NCBI GenBank assembly: GCA_021907015.1 | Contig: CP091064.1 | Span: 2,294,001 to 2,358,000, forward strand | DNA length: 64,000 nucleotides | Source of the DNA: Pectobacterium sp. PL152 | Lineage (GTDB): Bacteria; Pseudomonadota; Gammaproteobacteria; Enterobacterales; Enterobacteriaceae | Direction of reading: 5' to 3' | In this document: positions 38,687 through 49,644 of the stretch, one piece after another | Layout: each line of letters begins with the position of its first letter | Position numbering within the stretch: the first letter of the stretch is position 1 | Translations under genes and position numbers: made by a program | The notes under the pieces: model-generated | What the model saw: only the letters and a program-made list of their open reading frames with translations | Database searches by the model: none | Told to the model about the DNA's origin: nothing

Positions 38687-40345
38687 TTATTGCGGGTACG
38701 GCACCCAGTCTCCGCCGTTCAGACGAATGTAGGGTTTTCCCTGATATTGCATCACGATAGCGTTCTCATTTTCCGAAATCGCTTCCGTTTGCGGCAGTGC
38801 GCTCGTCAGCGTTTGCCAATCGACAGAAGGAGCGGTGAACACTTTGCCATCCACCATTCGCGCCACCAGTTCCGAAATCGCCAGGTAGCTGCTCGGCGAC
38901 GTAATCTCCAGCGCGTTGCCCTGATGCGGCGCCTGTAGGCCAAACAGTTTCACACCGACGGGAATATGCGTGATGCTCGGGCTGGGAATATCGCGCAGCC
39001 CGGACATTTGCATCTTATCGCCGGCCAGCGCCGCGCCGTGCTCCGGCACCACAATCACCATGACCTTGCGGCCGGATTTTTGCAGCTCGTCAAAAAACGC
39101 ATCCAGTTGGTCAAACAGAATCTTCGCGCGTGGCGCATAGTCCGCCGACTGGTTGGTACCGACAAAGCGGTTGCCGTCATGCAGCGGAATCAGGTTAAAG
39201 AAGGTCGCATTGCGCGTCGTCGTCGCTTTATCTCGCCCACTCAGCCAGCGATTTAACAGCTCCAGATCGTTATAAATCGGCTCGCCATCGAACGAGGTAA
39301 TCTGGTGGCTGATGCCCTCCTGCGACAGCATCGGGATCTGAATATCGCCCTCTTCACGCACCTCACGCAGGTAATTACCAAAGACGCCAGAGTGATCGAG
39401 CATCAGCTGTTCTTCAAATCCCAGCTTCACCAAATTGCTAAACAGGTAGCACTGTTGATTCACCGGCTGGTACAAATCCGTGTGGGACTGCTGGCCGCAG
39501 CTTGCGCGCAGCAGGCGAATAGATGCCGGTCCGCTATAGGCGGTAGCAGAGTTAAACTGACGGAACAGGATATCGAACTTCTTCCACAGCGGGTGATTGC
39601 CCAACTGCGCGACGTCCAGATCCGACCACGACAGCGAACAAATATTGATAATCAGGAGATCAAAGGCTGTGCATCCTGCGGCAATGCGGCAGGGAACACC
39701 GTGGTTCGCGCTTTTTCTCGCGTATAGAACTGGTTCAAATAAGCCGTTAGGTTCGCGTTCGTTGGCGGTAATGTCGCTTCGGGCAACGCGGCATCTCCTC
39801 CCACTGGAGACGCCGCCGCCGAGGGGACGGACGTCGTCGATGCCGCGGGCATCAGCGACACAGCAGGCCCCGCCAGATTGACGATGTTTAACCACGCCAG
39901 CGCCGCCACGGTAAACACCGTAATACGAATCCACTGCGCGAAAAACAGGTAAGCCACGCTAATGACCACCGCCGCGCCGACCATTTGCCAGTTAATGAAG
40001 CGATTTAACAGCTCCAGCAAGTAGGCTGCGCTAAAGCCAGCAACCTGTGTTCCCTGACTGAGAATGCTGTTGATACCCGGCAGCCAGGTATCGTGGTAAA
40101 ACAGCCCAATACCGAGCGGGATAGCAATAATATGCCGCCAGCGGTGCAGCATGACGTTGGGGATCGGGAACAGCAGAAACGCCAGAAAGACCAGATTAAG
40201 CAGCGGATGAAAATTCAGGTAGCCAAACCATAGCAGGGCAAATTTCAGCAAAAATACAAATTCCAGGCACCGAGTCCACGCCAGTAGCGCCATAGGTTCT
40301 GCTGTTTTTGCGTATGATTTTGCTGAGTACGTGTTTTTCGTCCAT
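38687..40345 (-). CDS. bcsG: Cellulose phosphoethanolamine transferase BcsG (three frame breaks)
   Basis: About 553 residues (E. coli 559) once single bases are restored near 40313 (T-run on plus strand), 40254 (A-run) and 39661-39663. The N-terminal half has four to five membrane helices (GYLNFHPLLNLVFLAFLL). The periplasmic half is an alkaline-phosphatase-fold pEtN transferase. The nucleophile serine is in SATAYSGPASIRLLRASCGQ and zinc ligands include VVPEHGAAL. It transfers phosphoethanolamine from phosphatidylethanolamine to cellulose. The ATG at 40345 begins MDEKHVLSK, 10 bases after the inferred bcsF stop. Confidence 0.9.
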
Positions 40346-40352
40346 TTTATTT

Positions 40353-40564
40353 TTAGTCTCTGCTGAAGTCGGCTTGGTTGAGACCGTCTTTGTTGAAGAA
40401 GGGCTGCGCATCCAGACGCTCGCAGGCTTCAGGTAGCGCGGCGACAACAGCCTGTTTTTCCAGTACTGAAGCCAGTGGGGAATCACACGATGCGCCAGAT
40501 AGCCAAGCGTAAAGAAAACGACCGCGCTCAATAACACCAATTGAACAATATCCATCAGGTTCAT
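40353..40564 (-). CDS. bcsF: Cellulose biosynthesis small membrane protein BcsF (end uncertain)
   Basis: A small protein with one membrane helix (LVLLSAVVFFTLGYLAHRVI) followed by a basic stretch, as E. coli BcsF (63 residues). BcsF recruits BcsE to the membrane and stabilises the BcsG complex. The ATG overlaps the bcsE stop (ATGA). In the given sequence the frame runs on into bcsG; one missing base near 40425-40450 would give a 70-residue product ending at 40353, just before the bcsG start. That end is inferred. Confidence 0.75.
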
Positions 40565-42148
40565 GACGCTTCTCCCGGTGCGCGGGCCAGTAAATCAGGT
40601 TTCAGTAAATCAATCGCAATCGGTTCACGCCGCGGCGTCTGGCTGTGTGGTGTAGATTCAGCCTGCTGCAAGTGAACATAATCGTTAATCTGCTGTTCCT
40701 GACCCAGCCTATCGTCCTGCACCAGCGATTTAACTTCTGCCAGAATCTGTAGGTCTTGCGACCAGACAATCCGATTGCTGAACGCTTCATCTACCGGCAG
40801 GCGGAAAATGGATTTCAGCGCAATATCCAGCTCATTCAGACGGCAATTGGACAGGAACAAAAACAGCCGCCCCTGCGCGATCGTGACAACATCGCCAAAG
40901 CGCCGCAGCGTGCACAGCGTCAACGTCTGCGCTGCCCGTACGCCCGGCACGGGACGCAATGCGACCAGCACGCCTTTGCTGCCTTCCGGCATGAGCGTGC
41001 TATCAATCAACATCTGCACAGACTGTCGAAAGGTCTCAGGAGGCTGGTAGCCCTTAATCTGTAGCGGCCGCATGCTGGTCAACAAGACCTCGACATCGAC
41101 AGGGACGGGTTTGGTAAAGCGCTGCCCCTGTACGCTTTCAATCCGCGATAAAAACGGGATAGTGACTCAGAATGGGAAACAATAATGCTTGCACCACATG
41201 CCAACAGCAGGCGTTCGTCACTGGCACGCAAGCAAGGCTTCATTTCGCGCACCACAATCTTCAACAACTCACCACGCTGCCGCCGCAGGCTATGAACCTG
41301 TTTGACGAGCGTATCCACCTGGCTGGTTTGGTTGAGTGCAAAAACGAGGGTGGCCGAATTCGTCAACATGCCGGTTTGTACCAACATGGCGTTGTCATCG
41401 AACAATTGCCAGTGTTCTGACAGCGCAGGGCACCTTCCATCACGCTCTTTTCCATCAGGAACAGCCCATCATCATCCAGAGACGGCGTGAGAACGGGTTC
41501 CTCTTCCTTCAGTATGTGCCACCCGTCATTATCGGGTTGCAGCATCTGTACCTTATTCGCTCGCACGCCTCTTTCCGTTGCCCACCATGACACCAGATAT
41601 TGGGCGCGATCCTGTTGCCATTGCAGGCTGGCTAAACCATAGAGCCCGCGATGTTGGGAAATCAGCATATTTCTCAGACGGGTTACGCCGCTGCTATGGC
41701 CGATCACCACCAGCGTACACTGGCGCTGATATAGCCATGCCGCCGTGTCATCCACCCAGCGTTGAAGCCTTTCCGGCGAAATATCCCGCCACAGGCTAGC
41801 CGGTGCATAAAGCACCAGAAGGCGATTTTTGGGGCGTAATGCGCGCATTAAATCATCGGTTAAATTCAGCAACGCGGCTTTATTTTCCGGCAATACATAG
41901 CACGATAATTGTTTTATTTCAGTATTATTTATTTCGGTAGAAAGCAGCGCGGTCAACAGCGAATCAGACCGCTCCCCACAGCCTATTAACGTCACTCTCG
42001 CGTCGTTATTCTGGCCATGTATGATTTGCTGGCAAAATAATGCGGCATCAACCTGTCGATCGATATTCACCCAATAAAAGCCAGCCTGCTGGAGCGTAAT
42101 CAGCTCATCCCAAAGGTCACGAATACCTAATGAAAAGTTCTGTTTCAT
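40561..42148 (-). CDS. bcsE: Cellulose biosynthesis c-di-GMP sensor BcsE (two frame breaks)
   Basis: About 529 residues after restoring a base near 41416-41420 and one near 41155-41160. E. coli BcsE has 523. It is a cytosolic protein with an N-terminal receiver-like region and a C-terminal GIL domain that binds c-di-GMP. The RxGD site is seen as RFGD in LRRFGDVVTI, at the place of RTGD in E. coli. RASDERLLLACGA is also conserved. It boosts cellulose synthesis by binding BcsRQ and BcsF. Divergent from bcsR. Confidence 0.9.
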
Positions 42149-42489
42149 AGACTGATTTCTTTTCCGTTAATGGCGGCATTCCACCTTAAATATACAGTCA
42201 AAATAAACTCTAGCAGCCCCTTGCGGGATCACAACTGTACGCTATGAATTATTCCTATCTGTTGATAAATCACCCGTTACTATTTTCCCTATTCACATTG
42301 CAATCATGAATTCATTGCTATAGTTAATTGGCACACCTGAATCCTGATTAAAGACAGCAGAGGCGTAAACCTTCATCTGCCAGACTGTCACTGTCTGTTA
42401 TGGGTGCAAAAGAAGCATCACATCTGCCATTCGGATGTTTCCCTTTATCGATCTCAATGATCATGGATAGCCTATTTCAGAGGCATGGG
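42149..42489. other. Divergent control region between bcsE and bcsR
   Basis: About 340 bases carrying promoters for both arms of the cellulose locus. It is AT-richer than the genes. A possible -35/-10 pair faces bcsR near 42290-42330 (TTGCAA ... TATAGT). No operator of a known regulator could be called. Confidence 0.45.
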
Positions 42490-42699
42490 ATGAATAACGA
42501 ACCGACTCGTATAGATACCAGCGCACGCGCCGATTTAACCGAAAATGCAAGAGCCGATGACGATCTACGGGTTCTCAGTCAGGCCTTTTCTTTACCTGAA
42601 ATAAACTATATCGATATCGCCCGTCAGGCGCGTCTGAGCCAAATGATGGCTCGCTGGCCGCTGCTGGATGAATTAAAAGAACCGGCCGGGAGCGACTGA
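42490..42699 (+). CDS. bcsR: Cellulose synthase regulatory protein BcsR
   Basis: A 69-residue protein. The tail LSQAFSLPEINYIDIARQ ... RWPLLDEL matches the E. coli BcsR core (QAFSLPDIDY, RWPLLAEF). It forms a complex with BcsQ that helps assemble the synthase and locates it. Start chosen at MNNEP, as in E. coli; the frame is open further upstream but without homology. It lies 2 bases before bcsQ. Confidence 0.9.
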   Translation: MNNEPTRIDTSARADLTENARADDDLRVLSQAFSLPEINYIDIARQARLSQMMARWPLLDELKEPAGSD

Positions 42700-42701
42700 C
42701 G

Positions 42702-43439
42702 ATGCCCGTGATTGCATTGCAGGGAATCCGCGGCGGCGTGGGCACAACCTCGATAGCCGCCGCACTGGGGTGGGCCTTCCAACGGCTGGGTGAATCTGCG
42801 CTGGTGATTGATTTCTCGCCGGACAATTTGCTGCGCATTCACTTTAATATGCCGTTTGAGCAACGCCGCGGCTGGGCGCGGGCAGAAGCTGACGGCGCAC
42901 CGTGGCAAACCGGCGCAATGCAATATCTGCCCGGACTGGATTTTCTGCCATTTGGTCGCCTGAACACGCAGGAAGTCGCCACGCTCCAACAGCATTACCA
43001 CCAGCACCCTGCACTCTGGCAAAACAATCTGACACAGCTCAGCGCGGCGGGTCGCCATCGCTGGATACTGATCGATGTCCCGGCGGACAATAGCCCGCTC
43101 ACACGGCAGGCGTTAGCCACCGCGAACACCGTTTTTCAAGTGGTGGTGGCAGATGCCAACTGCCATTCACGTTTACATCAGCAGGCATTGTCGCGTCAGT
43201 GTCATTTTCTGGTGAATCAATTTTCCACCCTCAGCACGCTCCAGCAGGATTTACACCAGCTCTGGCTGCACACGCTTTCACACCTGTTGCCGCTGGTAGT
43301 ACACCGCGACGAAGCCCTGGCAGAATCGCTGATGCTGAAACAGCCGCTGGGTGAATGCCGCCCGGACAGCGTGGCAGCGGAAGAGATCATGACGCTGGCA
43401 AACTGGTGCCTGATTCACGTTAAGGAAAGCGGCGTATGA
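42702..43439 (+). CDS. bcsQ: Cellulose biosynthesis MinD/ParA-like ATPase BcsQ
   Basis: A 245-residue SIMIBI-class ATPase. The deviant Walker A is GIRGGVGTTSI near residue 8 and a switch region is LIDVPADNSPL near 127. BcsQ with BcsR binds the synthase BcsA and is needed for its assembly and polar location. It overlaps the bcsA start by 4 bases (ATGA). Intact here, unlike the well-known premature stop in E. coli K-12. Confidence 0.93.
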   Translation: MPVIALQGIRGGVGTTSIAAALGWAFQRLGESALVIDFSPDNLLRIHFNMPFEQRRGWARAEADGAPWQTGAMQYLPGLDFLPFGRLNTQEVATLQQHYHQHPALWQNNLTQLSAAGRHRWILIDVPADNSPLTRQALATANTVFQVVVADANCHSRLHQQALSRQCHFLVNQFSTLSTLQQDLHQLWLHTLSHLLPLVVHRDEALAESLMLKQPLGECRPDSVAAEEIMTLANWCLIHVKESGV

Positions 43440-46132
43440 GCGGGATCCTGCGCCTCTTTCTCGTCCCACCCGCCAGACAGGCGATAGCAGCGCTACCGCG
43501 GCTATCGTCAACAGGGGGCGTCCGCCTTCGCCGCCTTTTTCGCCACGCTGTTTGCAATATTCGGCTGGATCGTCCTGCGGCTGGAGTCTGAGGGCTGGCA
43601 ACAGATTCGCGCGCAGCGAACCTACTGGTTCCCACACATCTCGCCTCAACGTCCGCGTCCGGCCGATATTCTTCGCTACCTGACGCAGGGGCTTTGGCTA
43701 CTGACTATCAAAACGGCCAGTTGCCGACATCGCGCCGCAATTACTTCTCCGCGCTACCGCGCTGGCGGCAACGCTATATGAACGCCCAGCAAACGCTGTT
43801 TGCCCGCTTTAGCCATGCGAATGCTGACGATCGCGAAGACAGTGACTCAGGCTCCACCAAAACGAACGGCATACAAATGCTGGTGACGGTGATACTGAGC
43901 CTGCTGTGTGCGGCGCTGGCGCTGCTGTGCATCACACAGCCGTTTGATTTGCTGTCTCAGTTTATCTTCATGACGCTGCTGTGGGGCATCGCCATGCTCG
44001 TTCGTAACATGCCGGGACGCATGCCGACGCTCATGATGATCGCCCTTTCTTTCACGGTCTCCTGCCGTTACCTGTGGTGGCGCTACGCCGAAACGCTGAA
44101 CTGGGACGATCCCCTCAGCCTGACTTGCGGTATGTTACTGCTAGCAGCAGAAACCTATGCCTGGGTCGTGCTGGTTCTGGGCTATTTCCAGACGATCTGG
44201 CCGCTGAACCGCCATCCGGTTTCACTGCCGGAAGACAGCAAAACGTGGCCGACCGTCGATCTGATGATCCCGACCTACAACGAACCGTTGGGCGTCGTGA
44301 AACCGACGGTGTATGCCGCGCTGGGCATCGACTGGCCCAAAGATAAGCTCAATATTTATATTCTGGATGACGGCGGCCGCGCCGAATTTAAAGCCTTCGC
44401 AGAAGAAGTCGGCGTCCATTACATCGCCCGCGTCACGCACGAACATGCCAAAGCCGGGAACATCAACAACGCCCTGAAACAGGCGGAAGGCGAATTCGTC
44501 GCCATTTTCGACTGTGACCACGTTCCGACCCGTTCCTTTCTGCAATTAACCATGGGTTGGTTTTTCAAAGACAAAAAGCTGGCGATGCTGCAAACCCCGC
44601 ACCATTTCTTCTCTCCTGACCCGTTTGAGCGCAACCTGGGCCGCTTCCGCCGCACGCCTAATGAAGGCACGCTGTTCTACGGTCTGGTTCAGGATGGTAA
44701 TGATATGTGGGACGCCACGTTCTTCTGCGGTTCCTGCGCCATCCTGCGGCGTAAGCCGCTGGATGAAATTGGTGGGATCGCGGTCGAAACGGTCACGGAG
44801 GATGCGCACACCTCGCTGCGCCTGCATCGCCGTGGATACAGTTCGGCGTATATTCGTATTCCGCAGGCCGCCGGGCTGGCGACCGAAAGCCTCTCGGCCC
44901 ACATCGGGCAGCGTATCCGCTGGGCGCGTGGCATGGTACAGATCTTCCGGTTGGATAACCCGCTGTTAGGCAAAGGGCTAAAACTGGGGCAACGGCTGTG
45001 CTACGCCAACGCCATGATGCACTTTCTGTCCGGTATTCCCCGGCTGATCTTCCTGACTGCGCCGCTGGCGTTTCTCCTGCTACACGCCTACATCATTTTC
45101 GCCCCGGCGCTGGCCATCGCGCTTTACGTGCTGCCGCACATGGTGCACGCCAGCCTGACCAACTCACGCATTCAGGGGCGCTACCGCCACTCGTTCTGGA
45201 GTGAGATCTATGAAACCGTGCTGGCGTGGTACATCGCACGCCCGACTACCGTCGCGCTGTTTAACCCGCATAAAGGGAAATTCAACGTGACGGCCAAAGG
45301 CGGGCTGGTTGAAGAACAGCACGTTGACTGGGTGATCACACGGCCTTATCTGGTGCTGGTGCTGCTGAATATCGCCGGCGTGGTGTACGGCGTCTGGCGC
45401 CTGATTTACGGACCGCAGGAAGAGATCATGACGGTGATCATCAGCCTGCTTTGGGTCGCGTATAACATGACCATTCTGGGTGGCGCCGTTGCGGTTGCGG
45501 TAGAGGCCAAACAGGTTCGTCAGGCGCATCGGGTGGAGATGTCGATGTCCGCCGCGATTCTGCGCCCCGATGGTCATCTTTTCCCCTGCGTCCTGCGCGA
45601 CTATTCCGATGGCGGCGTCGGCGTTGAAACCCGCGAGTCAGGCATTCTTCAGGTTGGGGACAGCGTCTCGCTGCTGTTAAAACGCGGCCAGCAGGAATAC
45701 GCCTTCCCTTTTAGCGTCACCCGCGCGTTCGATAACAAGATTGGCCTGCGCATGACCGATCTGACCATCCGCCAGCATATTGATTTCATTCAGTGTACGT
45801 TTGCCCGCGCCGATACCTGGGCGCTCTGGCAAGACAGCTTCCCGCAAGATAAACCGGTCGAAAGTCTGGTTGATGTGCTGGCACTCGGCTTTCGCGGCTA
45901 CCTGCGTCTGGCGGATTACTCACCGCCCGTGATACGCAGCATTATTCTGGCCTTCCTCAACATCGTGGTCTGGGTCGTGTCATTCATCCCGCGCTATGTA
46001 GGAAAACGCACCGTCACAGACCAGCCGGACGCTGCGCTGCCGGAAAAAATCGTCCATCAGGACAAGACGCCGTTTGCCCATGAAACGCGATTTGCACAAG
46101 AGAACCTGTTTGCAGAAAAGACAGTGGCTTGA
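43436..46132 (+). CDS. bcsA: Cellulose synthase catalytic subunit BcsA (two frame breaks near the N-terminus)
   Basis: The c-di-GMP-activated processive glucosyltransferase, about 898 residues. The ATG overlaps bcsQ and codes MSGILRLFLVPPARQAI. The frame changes near 43485 (looks like one extra base) and near 43692 (one missing). After that everything to 46132 is open. UDP-glucose site ILDDGGR, DxD motif FDCDHVP, TED in VTEDAHTSL and QRIRWARG are present. The PilZ domain has RQAHR and DYSDGGVGV, the c-di-GMP contacts. About eight membrane helices. It polymerises UDP-glucose and extrudes cellulose. Confidence 0.94.
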
Positions 46133-46157
46133 TTGCCATTCACAGGCCGTGATCAAC

Positions 46158-46185
46158 GGTCTTTCTCCCGACAACGAGAAAGACC
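46158..46185 (+). promoter_or_regulatory. Perfect hairpin between bcsA and bcsB
   Basis: Ten-base perfect arms GGTCTTTCTC / GAGAAAGACC with an 8-base loop and no T-run. Lies 21 bases before the bcsB ATG. Probably an intra-operon structure affecting mRNA stability or bcsB translation, not a terminator. Confidence 0.65.
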
Positions 46186-46206
46186 CTTAACATTGATGAT
46201 GACACG

Positions 46207-48523
46207 ATGACGAAAAAAATAATCTGGTTCACCGCATTGGCTTTAGGCGTCAGCTCATTATCTCAGGCTGTCACCGCGCCGCACGCACCCACTCCGACAA
46301 CGGAGGACACAACCCAACCGCCTGCTGCCGCAGCGCCAACGGCAACCATGCCTACGGTTCCTCTGGCACCGCCGTCGGCCAACGCTGCCGTGCGCAACGT
46401 GACGCTGCCTTTTGCGCAAATCGCACCGGCTCCAGGCACCTTTGCATTACGCGGCGTCAATCCCGACGGACAAATTGAGTTCGGCGTTCGCAGCGACGAG
46501 GTGGTCACACAGGCTTCTCTCGATCTCGAATTTACCCCGTCGCCGGCGCTGATCCCCACCGAGTCGCATATCAAAGTTTACCTGAACAATGAGCTAATGG
46601 GCGTCACGCCACTTGGCAAAGAGCAGATGGGGAAATCCAACCGCGTCCGTATTCCTATCGATCCGCGCTACATCACGGACTTTAACCGCCTGCAACTGGT
46701 GTTCGTCGGCCATTATCAGAACATCTGTGAAAACCGGCCAGTACCAGCCTGTGGCTGGATGTCAGTAAAGCCAGCACGCTCAACCTGCAATTCCAGAAGC
46801 TGACGCTGAAGGACGATCTGTCACCGTTCCCTGCGCCGTTTTTGACAGCCGCGATACCCGCCCGCTGACGCTGCCCATCGTCTTTGCCGGCCAGCCGGAT
46901 CTGGTGCAGCAGCGTGCCGCCGCGGTGCTCGCCTCGTGGTTTGGTAGCAAAGCACAGTGGCGCGGGCAGTCTTTCCCAGCGCTCTTCAACCAGTTACCGG
47001 AGAGCCACGGCATTGTGTTCGCTACCAACGATAAGCGGCCGGATTTCCTGCGCGATACTCCCGCTGTGAACGGGCCAACGGTATCGATTATCAGCCACCC
47101 CAACGATCCTCACATTAAGCTGCTAGTGGTTCAGGGGCGTGATGACAATGAACTGCTCACCGCCGTGCAGGGCATCGCACAGGGGAACCCGCTGTTCCGT
47201 GGGCAAAGCGTCACCATCGATAAGGTCGAGCAGCTCGCACCACGTCAGCCGTATGATGCGCCAAACTGGGTTCGCACCGACCGCCCGATGACCTTCGCCG
47301 AACTACAGCAATATAACGAACAGCTGCAAACCGACGGTATCGTGCCCCGGCCGATTTCGCTGACCATGAACCTGCCGCCCGATCTGTTCCTGATCCGCAG
47401 CCACGGCATCGATATGCGGCTGAAATATCGCTATACCGCGCCGCAGGTTAAGGACGGTTCACGTCTGAGCATTAACCTGAACAACCAGTTCGTACAGGCC
47501 TTCTCGCTGGCACCGGAACAGGACCAGAACTCCCTGTTAATGCGCCTGCCACTCACGCAGGGGCTATGGGATTCCGACAAGAGCCTGTCCATTCCGGCGC
47601 TGAAACTGGGCACCACCAACCAGCTGCGCTTTGATTTCAACTACACCACGCTGCTCTCCAGCGGCACCGCTGACCGCTGCGAAACCTATACGCCAGTCGT
47701 GAATCACGCCGTCATCGACAGCAATTCGACGATTAACTTCTCTGGCTACCGCCACTTTATGGCGATGCCGGATCTGCGCGCTTTTGCCAATGCTGGCTAC
47801 CCGTTTAGCCGACTGGCTGACCTGTCACAAACGCTGGTGCTGGTGAACAAGCAGCCACAGCCAGCTCAGGTTAGCGCCATGCTGAACGCCATCGGTAACA
47901 TTGGGGCGCAAACCGGCTACCCGGCGTTGGCGGTACAGCTCAGCGATGACTGGACGCAAATCGACAAGCAGGACAGCGATATTTTGATGATCGGCGCTAT
48001 CCCGCCAGCGCTGCACGATGACAGCAAAATCAACCTGCTGGTCGAGCAAACGCAAAGCTGGATAAAACAACCGACACGCCAGACCGCGGTCCTGGACATT
48101 GACCCGCCTGACTCTGACGCGAAACCAGACAGCAAAACCACCGTCAGCGGTGATGGTGCGATGTCGGCGATTATCGGCTTCCAGTCTCCGTATCACGACC
48201 AGCGTAGCGTTGTCGCCCTGCTGGCCGATAGCCCACAGGGCTATACGCTGCTCAATAACGCGCTGATCGACAGCGAAAAAAGAGCCTCGCTGTTCGGCTC
48301 CGTTTCCGTCATCCGCGAATCAGGTATTAATAATCTCCGCGTCGGAGATATTTATTACGTCGGCCATCTGCCGTGGTGGGAACGCATCTGGCACACCTTG
48401 GCGCAACATCCCGTTTGGCTAGCCATCATCTCGACGCTTACCGTCGTTATTGTTGCCTGGCTGCTGTGGCGTGGCATGAAATTCTTCAGTCGCCGTCGCC
48501 TGTCGCCGGATGAAAGGGACTAA
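46207..48523 (+). CDS. bcsB: Cellulose synthase periplasmic subunit BcsB (two frame breaks)
   Basis: About 772 residues (E. coli 779) after restoring one base near 46735-46740 (AACCGGCC) and one T in the run near 46841-46845. A signal peptide (FTALALGVSSLSQAVTA) is followed by a Pro/Ala-rich linker. The periplasmic domains contain KVYLNNELMGV and SWFGSKAQWRGQSFPALFNQLP. A single C-terminal helix (LAIISTLTVVIVAWLLWRGM) anchors it beside BcsA. It guides the glucan through the periplasm. Confidence 0.92.
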
Positions 48524-48529
48524 CGCACC

Positions 48530-49644
48530 ATGCCACGCGTGCTGCGCGACCTGATCCCCACGTTGCTGTGGCTATGGGTTTCCCAGGCCACCGCCGCCGT
48601 CTGCGACTGGCCAGCCTGGGAGCAGTACAAACAGCATTACATCAGTGCGGAAGGACGGGTGATTGATACCTCTACCCCCAACAAAATCACCACGTCCGAA
48701 GGGCAAAGCTACGCCATGTTCTTTGCGCTGGTCGCCAACGATCGCGTGATGTTTGAACGGCTGCTGCAATGGACGGAAAACAACCTGTCCGCCGGTGATT
48801 TGCGCGCTCATCTGCCCGCCTGGCTGTGGGGAGAGAGCAAGGATAAGCAGTGGACAGTGCTGGATCCGAACTCCGCTTCCGATGCCGACTTGTGGATCGC
48901 CTACAGCCTGCTTGAGGCTGGTCGGCTGTGGAAAGAAGCGCGCTATCAGACCGTAGGCACCGCGTTGCTCGCCCGTATCGCCAAAGAAGAGGTCGTCAAT
49001 ATTCCAGGGCTGGGCGTGATGTTGCTGCCCGGCAAAGTAGGCTTCGCAGAGAAAGAGAGCTGGCGTTTAAACCCCAGCTACCTTCCGCCACAGCTGCTGG
49101 CTCGCTTTGCGCCGCTGGGTGAGACGTGGAAAGCCATGCAGCGCACCACGCAGCGCCTGCTGTTGGAAACCGCGCCAAAAGGCTTCTCGCCTGATTGGGT
49201 CATCTGGCAAAAAGATAAGGGCTGGCAGCCTGATACCACTAAACCCAACGTCGGCAGCTACGACGCCATCCGCGTCTATCTGTGGGCAGGGATGATGGCC
49301 GACAGCAGCAGAGGAAAAACCGATCTGGTCAAACAGTTTCAGCCGATGATTCAGCAAACCATCCAGCAAGGTCTACCGCCTGAAAAAACGGATACCTCAA
49401 CAGGTGCCGTCACCGGACAGGGGTCGGTAGGTTTTTCCGCTTCGCTGCTGCCGATGCTCTCCCGTCAACCGGACGCGCTGGCTGCTCAGCGACAGCGGCT
49501 GGTCGACAACCCTCCGGGGATGATGCGTATTTCTCCGCCTCTCTGACGCTCTTTGGTCAGGGATGGGATCAGAAGCGCTATCGCTTCACTTCACAAGGCC
49601 AACTTTTACCGTCTCGGGGCAGCCAATGCACAACAACACCGTAA
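48530..49644 (+). CDS. bcsZ: Periplasmic endo-beta-1,4-glucanase BcsZ (GH8; one frame break)
   Basis: About 371 residues (E. coli 368) after restoring one G in the run at 49517-49520. Signal peptide ([12 protein letters not shown]), then a GH8 (alpha/alpha)6 barrel. The general acid Glu is in [12 protein letters not shown] (about residue 55). [17 protein letters not shown] and [14 protein letters not shown] carry further active-site residues. It trims or edits nascent cellulose in the periplasm. The corrected frame ends at 49644, overlapping the bcsC start by 19 bases. Confidence 0.93.
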
